Below, one piece after another: positions 57,923 to 64,000 of a DNA stretch of 64,000 nt; positions within the stretch are counted from its first letter, which is position 1; every line of letters starts with the position of its first letter. A model generated the notes under the pieces. It was not told the origin of the DNA. It searched no databases and was given only the letters and a program-made list of their open reading frames with translations. This DNA comes from Candidatus Saccharimonadota bacterium (GTDB lineage: Bacteria > Patescibacteriota > Saccharimonadia > Saccharimonadales > Saccharimonadaceae), in contig JAFWHA010000017.1 of the NCBI GenBank assembly GCA_017512175.1, forward strand, positions 124,001-188,000. Direction: 5' to 3'. A program made the position numbers and the translations under genes.

Positions 57923-59740
57923 ATGAATCAAGATAAAATCAGAAATTTTTGTATAATTGCACATATTGACCATGGAAAATCCACGCTCGCTGACCGTATG
58001 ATGGAGCTAACTAATACTGTAGAGAAACGCCAGATGAAACAACAGCTTCTAGACAGTATGGAGCTGGAGAGAGAAAAAGGAATTACAATCAAACTTACGC
58101 CTGTGCAAATGCACTATAAAGGCTATGAACTAAATCTTATTGATACTCCGGGCCATGTTGATTTTTCTTATGAAGTATCACGTTCGCTTCAGGCTGTAGA
58201 GACCGCAATTTTGGTCGTAGATGCAACGCAGGGAATCCAAGCTCAGACTTTGGCGAATGTGTATCTTGCATTGGAACAAGATTTATATATTATTCCGGTG
58301 ATTAACAAAATTGATCTACCGGCAGCAGATGTGCCAAAAGTAGAGGACCAGTTAATTAATTTGTTAGGTTGTAAGCGCGAAGAAATTATTGGTGTATCTG
58401 CAAAAACCGGGTTGAATGTAGAAAAGGTACTCGATGCAATCGTAGAAAAAGCTCCAGGTCCCAGAAAGGATATTCGTGGTTTGGACAAATCAATGACAGA
58501 AGAATCTAGCGGTGTTTTACGCGCGCTGATTTTTGATTCGTATTTTGATGATTATCGTGGAGTAGTGTTGTATGTCCGTATTGTAAATGGAAATTTACCT
58601 AAAAACTCAGAAATTAAAATGATGGCTGCAAAAACTTCTGGTATTGCCTTAGAAGTTGGAATTTTGAAACCGGAAATGTCTTCGAAAGAGGAACTATCGG
58701 AAGGAGAAATTGGATATATCGTGACAAATCTTAAGACTACACGTGAAGCAAAAGTTGGCGATACGGTTACACTTAAAAAAGCAGAGGCAAAAGAGCCTTT
58801 GCCTGGATATAAAAATGTTCAGCCTTTTGTATATGCTGGATTTTTCCCGGTTTCTAATGAAGATTATAAGACTTTAAAGGAAGCAATAGAAAAACTTGCA
58901 CTTTCCGATTCTGCACTACAATTTGAGCCAGAAAACTCGCCAGTTTTGGGATTCGGACTACGTATTGGCTTTTTGGGGCTGCTTCATATGGATATTATTA
59001 AAGAGCGCTTAGAAAGAGAATTTGATTTAGACTTAGTGGTAACTAATCCATCTACTAATTACAAAGTTAAAATGAATAATGGTGAAGAAATTGAGATTAA
59101 ATCGGCGGCGGATTTGCCGGATATGTCAGAGATTTTGGAAATCAAAGAGCCATGGGTGAAGGGCGAAATAATTGTGCCAAAATCTATGATTGGTAATGTA
59201 CTTAATCTTATAGTAGAAAAACGAGGTAGGCAAACTAATCTCTCCTACATAGAAGACCGAGCGGTAATTGATTTTGAAGCGCCAATGGCGAATCTTTTGA
59301 CAGATTTTTATGACCAATTAAAATCTACGACTTCAGGTTATGCTAGTTTTAATTATGAACTTGCTGATTATCGTCCAGAAGATTTAGTGCGAGTAGATGT
59401 GTTGGTCGCAGGGCAAAAAATGGATGCTCTGTCAATTATGTGCCATCGTTTAGAGGCTGATAGTATCGGCAGAGATATCACGAAGAAGCTGAAACAAGTT
59501 ATTCCGAGACAGAACTATGAAGTTGCTTTGCAGGCGGCGATTGGCGCGAGAATTATTGCTAGGGAAACAATTGGTGCGTATAGAAAAGATGTTACAGTAA
59601 AAATACATACTGGAGATCGTGATCGTAAAGCGAAGCTTCTGGAAAAGCAAAAACGTGGTAAAGCACGCATGAAACGATTTGGGAAAATTGACATTCCATC
59701 AGAAGCCTTTACTGTAATGCTGAAGCGTGATGATAATTAG
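57923..59740 (+). CDS. lepA: Elongation factor 4 (LepA)
   Basis: 605 residues. G1 AHIDHGKSTLADR (about 12-19), the switch DTPGHVDFSYEVSRSL, NKIDLPAAD and SAKTGLNV; after the G domain come domains II, III and the V-like domain, and the LepA-specific C-terminal domain (about 490-600) with AAIGARIIARETIGAYRKDVTVKIHTGDRDRKAKLLEKQKRGKARMK. It back-translocates or matures stalled ribosomes. The first codon is only eight bases from the -10 box, so the mRNA has nearly no leader. Confidence 0.97.
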   Translation: MNQDKIRNFCIIAHIDHGKSTLADRMMELTNTVEKRQMKQQLLDSMELEREKGITIKLTPVQMHYKGYELNLIDTPGHVDFSYEVSRSLQAVETAILVVDATQGIQAQTLANVYLALEQDLYIIPVINKIDLPAADVPKVEDQLINLLGCKREEIIGVSAKTGLNVEKVLDAIVEKAPGPRKDIRGLDKSMTEESSGVLRALIFDSYFDDYRGVVLYVRIVNGNLPKNSEIKMMAAKTSGIALEVGILKPEMSSKEELSEGEIGYIVTNLKTTREAKVGDTVTLKKAEAKEPLPGYKNVQPFVYAGFFPVSNEDYKTLKEAIEKLALSDSALQFEPENSPVLGFGLRIGFLGLLHMDIIKERLEREFDLDLVVTNPSTNYKVKMNNGEEIEIKSAADLPDMSEILEIKEPWVKGEIIVPKSMIGNVLNLIVEKRGRQTNLSYIEDRAVIDFEAPMANLLTDFYDQLKSTTSGYASFNYELADYRPEDLVRVDVLVAGQKMDALSIMCHRLEADSIGRDITKKLKQVIPRQNYEVALQAAIGARIIARETIGAYRKDVTVKIHTGDRDRKAKLLEKQKRGKARMKRFGKIDIPSEAFTVMLKRDDN

Positions 59741-59813
59741 TAGTAAAATATGTGCGATTTTAGAGTGCGGCGCATAGTTGGAATAGGTGCAGGTTCAGGG
59801 TGCGACTTGTGGC

Positions 59814-60458
59814 TTAGAAATTTGGTTTAGTAATAAATGCGTAGAGCTTGTCGATTAATTCTGCAAATACTTCGTCTCTTGACATGTCTGCGCGAACTGG
59901 AACGAGGATACCTAGCTGCTGATAGTGTTGCAATACCGGAATAGTTTTTTGATTGAATTCGTCAATGCGTTTCTGAAATACACTACGTCTTCTATCGTCT
60001 TCACGTTTTGTGATTTCATCTCCTTCGCGTGTACCAGCTTCTTGAACTGCCTCCCAACGCACCATGACATCGGCTTCGGAAACATTTAAAAGGACTGCGG
60101 CTTTGATTGCATGTCCGGCATCTTCGGCTGCTTCCATGACTTGATTCTCCTCGCCTGCCCAACGCCCGACAGAAGAAAGAATTAGCGCTGAATCACGTAA
60201 ATCTTCTCGTGCAAAGTAGGGAAGTACCCATTCCAAAAATATATCTGTGGGAGCTAACTCGCCACTATCAGTGTAGTGTTTATTTTTTTCGGCTTCCATG
60301 GCGCGAATAATCATTCCAGAGGATAAGAATCTTGCTCCGAGTGTTTCTGCTAATCTGATGCCGACGGTGTCTTTACCGCTCATAGGTAACCCAAAAATAT
60401 CGATAGAGCCACGACCAAGCCATGTTTTAATTGCGTTTATTTTTTCTTCCATATTCAT
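59814..60458 (-). CDS. Adenylate kinase-like nucleotide kinase
   Basis: 214 residues. P-loop GLPMSGKDT (about 23-31, with Ser-Gly-Lys-Asp-Thr in place of the usual GAGKGTQ), a strand-helix LAETLGARFLSSGMIIRAM where adenylate kinases have the AMP-binding segment, and the lid-region pattern TREGDEITKREDDRRRSVFQKRIDEFNQKTIPVLQHY. The last part is very close to adenylate kinases. TATACT (60470-60465) is six bases before the ATG. I cannot exclude activity on other NMPs. Another, canonical adk may exist elsewhere. Confidence 0.82.
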   Translation of the reverse strand: MNMEEKINAIKTWLGRGSIDIFGLPMSGKDTVGIRLAETLGARFLSSGMIIRAMEAEKNKHYTDSGELAPTDIFLEWVLPYFAREDLRDSALILSSVGRWAGEENQVMEAAEDAGHAIKAAVLLNVSEADVMVRWEAVQEAGTREGDEITKREDDRRRSVFQKRIDEFNQKTIPVLQHYQQLGILVPVRADMSRDEVFAELIDKLYAFITKPNF

Positions 60459-60495
60459 GTATCTAGTATAGCATAAATAAGAGCTGTGTAGTAAA

Positions 60496-60533
60496 TTAGC
60501 ACTCTTGCTTTTTAAGTGCTAATTATGTATAAT
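60496..60533 (+). promoter_or_regulatory. hrcA promoter with CIRCE operator
   Basis: TTAGCACTC (60496-60504), nine bases, AAGTGCTAA (60514-60522), one mismatch to CIRCE. The -35 box TTGCTT (60505-60510) lies in its spacer and TATAAT (60528-60533) follows at 17 bases, six before the ATG. HrcA represses its own gene. Confidence 0.88.
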
Positions 60534-60539
60534 GAAGCT

Positions 60540-61349
60540 ATGAGCATTACTAAGCGTCAGAAAGAAATTCTCTTTGCAATTATTGAAGAATATGCGGAAA
60601 TGGCAGCACCAGTTGGATCGGTGACACTAGCTAAGCTTTTTGATGTGTCTAGTGCTACAATTCGTTCGGAGATGGCAAAGTTAGAGGAGATGGGGTATAT
60701 TGCGCAGCCGCATACTTCTGCAGGACGTATTCCTACGGATGCTGGGTATCGCTTGTATGTCAATTCTTTGACCGACCAAATTGATAAAGAAGTAGAGGGA
60801 GAAGAAAATTCGAATTTTGAAGCTTTGAGAAATGAGTCTTCTCGTCTAGTTCCCGAAAACGTGGAAAAAGATCCGGCTAAATTACTTGCTAATAAAACTT
60901 TTGATCGTGGGGTACATGCGCTAGAGCTTAGAGTGTCTTCGCAAACGCGTGCCGACTATGCAATTCGTGGCGCGGTAGATTCTTTAGTAGAATTAACTGG
61001 AAATCTTGGGCTTGCGACTATCGGCGATCAGCTTTATCTTGCTGGAATTTCTAGATTGTTTACGCAGCCTGAGTTCTCTGACAATGCACGTGTCCAAAGT
61101 GTGGCAAAATTACTAGATAATTTAGAGCCTTGGCTGAAGGAAGCTTCGCCTGGCGAGCCTTTAAATATTTTCATTGGTCAGGAAAATCCGATCGGTAAGA
61201 CCTCGGGTGTATCATTAATCATCAGTAAGTTTCGTTCGCCGTATTCTGACAATAGTTATATCGGAGTGTTAGGGCCGACGCGTCAAAATTATGGTAGAGT
61301 TATGGCGCTTGTTCGCCATGCGGGTAATATGTTGGAGGAGATGTTATGA
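60540..61349 (+). CDS. hrcA: Heat-inducible repressor HrcA
   Basis: About 269 residues from ATG 60540, which is six bases after TATAAT; the in-frame ATGs upstream lie on the promoter. A winged-helix N-terminal domain (MSITKRQKEILFAIIEEYAEMAAPVGSVTL and SSATIRSEMAKLEEMGYIAQPHTSAGRIPTDAGYRLYV), then a shorter GAF-like domain than usual (most HrcA have about 340 residues). It binds the CIRCE elements at 16158, 60496 and 63789. It overlaps grpE by four bases (ATGA). Confidence 0.96.
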   Translation: MSITKRQKEILFAIIEEYAEMAAPVGSVTLAKLFDVSSATIRSEMAKLEEMGYIAQPHTSAGRIPTDAGYRLYVNSLTDQIDKEVEGEENSNFEALRNESSRLVPENVEKDPAKLLANKTFDRGVHALELRVSSQTRADYAIRGAVDSLVELTGNLGLATIGDQLYLAGISRLFTQPEFSDNARVQSVAKLLDNLEPWLKEASPGEPLNIFIGQENPIGKTSGVSLIISKFRSPYSDNSYIGVLGPTRQNYGRVMALVRHAGNMLEEML

Positions 61350-61795
61350 AAGTAAAAGAAGAGCCAAAAATGAAATTAAAAAAGAATTTGCAAAACGATA
61401 AGATAGTGGAGCTGACAGCCGATCTTCAGCGCACTCGTGCTGATTTTGAAAATTATCGTAAGCAAATGGACTTGCAGAAAGCTCAGACTGCAGAGTTTGC
61501 GCGTGAAGAAACTATTAAAAAAGTGTTGCCACTGCTAGATGATTTTGAGCGTGCTATTGCAGCTACACCTGGTCTCGAGCCACTCGCTAAGAATCTGGAA
61601 AAAACAACTAAAGAATTAGGACTAGAGAAAATTAATTCGAATGTCGATACTGAGTTTAATCCAGATTATCATGACGCTGTAATGATGGAAGGTGGTGACG
61701 GTAATAAGGAAGTAATTGCTGAATCACTTCGTTCCGGATATATATATAATGGTGCAGTTATTCGTCCAGCAATGGTAAAAGTTAAGAATATCTAG
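61346..61795 (+). CDS. grpE: Nucleotide-exchange factor GrpE
   Basis: 149 residues, on the short side. A coiled coil (KIVELTADLQRTRADFENYRKQ, with the family motif RTRADFENYRKQ), then EETIKKVLPLLDDFERAI, the beta domain with FNPDYHDAVM, and the end RSGYIYNGAVIRPAMVKV, typical of GrpE. It frees ADP from DnaK. It starts in the last codon of hrcA (ATGA), with GGAGGAGATG before it, and is therefore in the same CIRCE-controlled transcript. Confidence 0.95.
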   Translation: MKVKEEPKMKLKKNLQNDKIVELTADLQRTRADFENYRKQMDLQKAQTAEFAREETIKKVLPLLDDFERAIAATPGLEPLAKNLEKTTKELGLEKINSNVDTEFNPDYHDAVMMEGGDGNKEVIAESLRSGYIYNGAVIRPAMVKVKNI

Positions 61796-61796
61796 T

Positions 61797-62393
61797 TTAG
61801 TATTTTAGGATAGCTAGGCTCTCGCGTCTTTCTAGTTTTGCACGATGAGAAAGTAGCCATTCGTCTACGGCTTTGGATACTCCGGGTAGTTCTGGATTGT
61901 TATAGTCATGTACTATGACAGTGGCGCCAGCAGAAAGTTTAGGCCAAATTAGCTGAAGGCTAGTAAGGATAGATTTGTATAAATCTCCATCCAAAAATGC
62001 AAAAGAGATAGTATCCGGAAAATCTGACGTGGCATCTAATGTATCAAAGAAACCTTTACGAATTCGAGGTATTCGCAAACCGGCTTTCTTGAAACGGAGG
62101 ACGACATCTCTCTTAGAGACTAATAGTTCTCCTGCACGAAAATTGTCGCCAGCCACAGAATTGTCTTCTGAGGTTTTGGGAGGTAAGCCTTCGAACGAAT
62201 CGTAGAGCCAGAGGCGTTTATTTTTGAAATTAGTATCAGATTCTAGTAGGCGTTCCATCAAAAGAGAAGTATCTCCTCGATAACAACCTAACTCTACGAT
62301 ATCGCCGAGTGTGTCTGCGCTAGATTTTAGTAGTTCTAAAATAATCTCAGTTTCTTTGTCGGAAACTTGTTTGAGGAAATTGGTATTACTCAT
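61797..62393 (-). CDS. TylF/MycF-like SAM-dependent methyltransferase
   Basis: 198 residues. VELGCYRGDTSLLM (SAM-binding, about 33-46), LWLYDSFEGLPPKTSED (metal-binding region typical of the macrocin O-methyltransferase group), FAFLDGDLYKSIL with the Asp-Gly-Asp metal pair, and VIVHDYNNPELPGVSKAVDEWL. These are Mg-dependent O-methyltransferases of sugars. Its start overlaps the stop of ackA (TAATG), so it is in that operon. Sugar O-methylation of surface glycans would fit the glycosyltransferase elsewhere in the window. Confidence 0.85.
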   Translation of the reverse strand: MSNTNFLKQVSDKETEIILELLKSSADTLGDIVELGCYRGDTSLLMERLLESDTNFKNKRLWLYDSFEGLPPKTSEDNSVAGDNFRAGELLVSKRDVVLRFKKAGLRIPRIRKGFFDTLDATSDFPDTISFAFLDGDLYKSILTSLQLIWPKLSAGATVIVHDYNNPELPGVSKAVDEWLLSHRAKLERRESLAILKY

Positions 62394-63634
62394 TATTTTT
62401 TGATTGTAGCGTCATCAAGTTCGGCTTCGGAAACGTTACCATCGCCGTCAGTATCGAGAATTGCACCAGCACGTCTAATCATTTCTTCGAATTCGTCAGT
62501 GCGAATTACCCAGACAGGTTTGCTTCCTTCGGCGGCAATATTAGTGTGTCGCTCTGGCATTTCTGCGACGTTCTTCTGCTCGTCAATAGCAAGACCGAGA
62601 TATGATAATTTTTGAGTAACGGTACGACGAATTTCATCGGAGCGTTCGCCAATAGTAGCGGTGAACACGATGGCATCTACACCGCCAAGAGAGGCTGCCA
62701 TTTGTCCGATAAGACTTTGAACTTTGTAAACGAACATGGCATGAGCAAAGGTACCACGTTTGTCGCCTTCGTCGCGTAAGCGCAAGATTTCGCGCATATC
62801 ATCACTTTGTCCGGAGACACCGAGAAGACCAGTTTCTTTGTTGAGATATTTTTCAATAGATTCATCGGCGTCGTATTTGAGGTAATGTTTAAGTCTCAAA
62901 GCAGCAGACGGATCGATATTGCCGCATCTTGTTGCCATCATTACGCCCTCAAGAGGGGTGTAGCCCATAGAAGTGTCAAGAGATTTTCCCTCAAAAACTG
63001 CGGTGACAGATGAGCCGCTACCAAGATGACAGACGATTAGTTTTTCTGGCAAAATGTCTTGAGACTTCATATAGTTTACAATGGAGCCGACAGAAAGACC
63101 ATGATAACCAAAGCGTTTGACGTCAGCTTTGTCGGCAAGCTCGGTGTCGAAAGCGTAATATTTCATGAGGTCTGGGCGATCAGCGTGGAAAGAGGAGTCA
63201 GAAATAGCAATAACTGGAGTGCCCTTGAAAGATTTGACGAAGTGTTCGATTTCTCCGGCTACGACAGGAACGTGGAGTGGTGCACGTTTGCGACCTTTTT
63301 CGAGCATCTTGAGATATTCTTCGTCTACGATGTGGTCCTGCGTAAAGTACTCGCCTGGGCAAGCTACGCGAGCAAGAATAGCATCAAGTTTAGTCATACC
63401 ACCAAGATAGCCTTCTTCGGTCAAAATACGATTAAGATTGGCAACAGTAGAAGTTAGTTCTTTGAAATCTTGTTTTAGGACTTTTTTGCTACCGTCAGAT
63501 TTTTTCAGGGTGCAGATAATCTCTTTTCCTTCAAATTCGAAGTGTAAAGAGCAAATTAACTCTTGGCCTTTATAAAGGGCATATTTGCGTGAGCTACTGC
63601 CCGGATTAGTAATCAAAATTAATTTGTTTTCCAT
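62393..63634 (-). CDS. ackA: Acetate kinase with a C-terminal EF-hand-like extension
   Basis: 413 residues. NPGSSSRKYAL at the start (phosphate motif), ISDSSFHADRP, KRFGYHGLSV, IVCHLGSGSSVTAV, and the catalytic Arg in MMATRCGNIDPSAAL, with FTATIGERSDEIRR later. It makes ATP from acetyl phosphate. After the normal end (VWVIRTDEFEEMIRR) there is an extension holding DTDGDGNVSEAE (about 394-405), a perfect EF-hand loop: Asp at 1, 3, 5, Gly at 6, Ser at 9, Glu at 12. AAGGAG precedes the ATG. It is preceded by a 26-residue gene on the same transcript. Confidence 0.95.
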   Translation of the reverse strand: MENKLILITNPGSSSRKYALYKGQELICSLHFEFEGKEIICTLKKSDGSKKVLKQDFKELTSTVANLNRILTEEGYLGGMTKLDAILARVACPGEYFTQDHIVDEEYLKMLEKGRKRAPLHVPVVAGEIEHFVKSFKGTPVIAISDSSFHADRPDLMKYYAFDTELADKADVKRFGYHGLSVGSIVNYMKSQDILPEKLIVCHLGSGSSVTAVFEGKSLDTSMGYTPLEGVMMATRCGNIDPSAALRLKHYLKYDADESIEKYLNKETGLLGVSGQSDDMREILRLRDEGDKRGTFAHAMFVYKVQSLIGQMAASLGGVDAIVFTATIGERSDEIRRTVTQKLSYLGLAIDEQKNVAEMPERHTNIAAEGSKPVWVIRTDEFEEMIRRAGAILDTDGDGNVSEAELDDATIKK

Positions 63635-63653
63635 AAAACTCCTTACTCTTTTA

Positions 63654-63734
63654 CTATTTTAGATGCTTGCGTTTTTCGCTGTGCTTATGGTTGTTATTAC
63701 GGTTTAGTTTAGCAATTCTTACTTTTTTACTCAT
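63654..63734 (-). CDS. 26-residue basic peptide gene ahead of ackA
   Basis: The start at 63734 is exactly six bases from TATAAT (63746-63741), the leaderless pattern of this genome. The product begins MSKKVRIAKLNRN, is rich in Lys, Arg, His and Asn, and has no acidic residue but one Glu; length and charge are like the smallest ribosomal proteins. Its stop is 19 bases from the ackA start, with the ackA ribosome site between, so the two are co-transcribed. I do not recognise a family. A translational link to ackA or a ribosome-associated peptide is possible. Confidence 0.5.
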   Translation of the reverse strand: MSKKVRIAKLNRNNNHKHSEKRKHLK

Positions 63735-63788
63735 GACTTTATTATATCGCATCTTGAGAGAAAAGAGAAGTTCTAGATAAAGAATATT

Positions 63789-63826
63789 CTAGCACTCTTG
63801 ACACTCGAGTGCTAGAAGCATATAAT
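63789..63826 (+). promoter_or_regulatory. dnaJ promoter with CIRCE operator
   Basis: CTAGCACTC (63789-63797), nine bases, GAGTGCTAG (63807-63815): two changes at the outermost pair that keep perfect symmetry. TTGACA (63798-63803) lies in the spacer, 17 bases, TATAAT (63821-63826), then six bases to the ATG. Confidence 0.9.
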
Positions 63827-63832
63827 AGAAGT

Positions 63833-64000
63833 ATGACGAAACGTGATTATTATGAAGTTCTTGGCGTGTCTAAAAACGCCTCTGATGATGAGATTAAAAA
63901 AGCTTATAGAAAGCTTGCAATTAAATATCATCCTGATAAAAATCCGGGTAATAAAGAGGCTGAAGAAAAATTTAAAGAGATATCTGAGGCACATGAAGTA
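63833..64000 (+). CDS. dnaJ: Chaperone DnaJ, N-terminal part (3' end outside window)
   Basis: The first 56 residues of a J domain: [20 protein letters not shown], then the HPD motif in YHPDKNPG and [11 protein letters not shown]. DnaJ hands clients to DnaK. The frame runs off the end of the window. Transcription is leaderless and under a CIRCE operator, completing the HrcA regulon of the window (dnaK, hrcA-grpE, dnaJ). Confidence 0.95.
   Translation, partial: MTKRDYYEVLGVSKNASDDEIKKAYRKLAIKYHPDKNPGNKEAEEKFKEISEAHEV

Noticed and set aside
59741-59813. Possible RNA or terminator between lepA and the adenylate kinase-like gene
   Set aside because: No stable hairpin with a T run and no promoter could be found in these 73 bases.
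1-64000. Alternative genetic code (UGA as Gly) as in other CPR groups
   Set aside because: Many conserved genes end cleanly at TGA (for example 955, 16143, 25718) and no conserved protein shows an internal UGA.

Overview
The window looks like chromosome of a small-genome bacterium of the Patescibacteria (CPR), most likely a Saccharibacteria (TM7) relative. The reasons are indirect: roughly 40% G+C, dense short genes, many secreted or membrane-anchored proteins of unknown function, type IV pilus genes plus a ComEC channel without its nuclease domain, a half-length TsaB, and no biosynthetic pathway genes. TGA is used as an ordinary stop (for example at 955, 16143 and 25718), so the UGA-glycine code of Gracilibacteria and Absconditabacteria does not apply. 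The taxonomic call is inference; no 16S gene is present.

Layout. 1-2.7 kb: end of a surface protein, then an HNH endonuclease gene lying between a CAU-anticodon tRNA and a decayed copy of that tRNA's 3' end. 2.8-11.6 kb: a DivIC-like gene, then a pilus-type operon with a giant Cys-rich secreted protein, three prepilin-like proteins and a PilX-like protein. 11.7-16.1 kb: initiator tRNA with a degenerate copy in front of it, an unusual flavoprotein, membrane and surface proteins. 16.2-24 kb: dnaK with two CIRCE operators, then on the minus strand a small membrane protein, a membrane-anchored Clp ATPase and a reverse transcriptase in one operon, and a TetR regulator. 24-35 kb: pilB behind a tandem-repeat leader, tsaE and tsaB, a 6S-like RNA, surface proteins, rny, yebC, a CBS protein and a DsbA-like protein. 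34.8-35.1 kb: an unassigned structured RNA on the minus strand. 35-49 kb: aspS, a VTC/DUF4956/carbohydrate-binding cluster, ion transporters, two tRNA-Pro, a glycosyltransferase and uracil permease. 49-57 kb: a RimB/RimK-like operon with a second ATP-grasp ligase, comEC and recA-nudix-recX. 57-64 kb: tilS and lepA back to back, adenylate kinase-like gene, hrcA-grpE, acetate kinase and the start of dnaJ.

Regulation. The clearest window-wide pattern is promoter layout. About twenty genes have a TATAAT-like box (often TGnTATAAT) ending about 6 bases before the start codon, so transcription should begin at or next to the ATG (leaderless mRNA). Genes inside operons instead have good AGGAGG-type sites or ATGA/TAATG overlaps. 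I used this rule to choose several starts and to find a 26-codon gene. HrcA operators (CIRCE) sit on the promoters of dnaK, hrcA-grpE and dnaJ, so the heat-shock regulon is visible here with its own repressor gene.

The best candidates for new biology are the Clp-reverse transcriptase operon (18847-23163), the 270-nt minus-strand RNA (34848-35116), the leaderless promoter rule, and the peptide-ligase operon at 49.6-52 kb.
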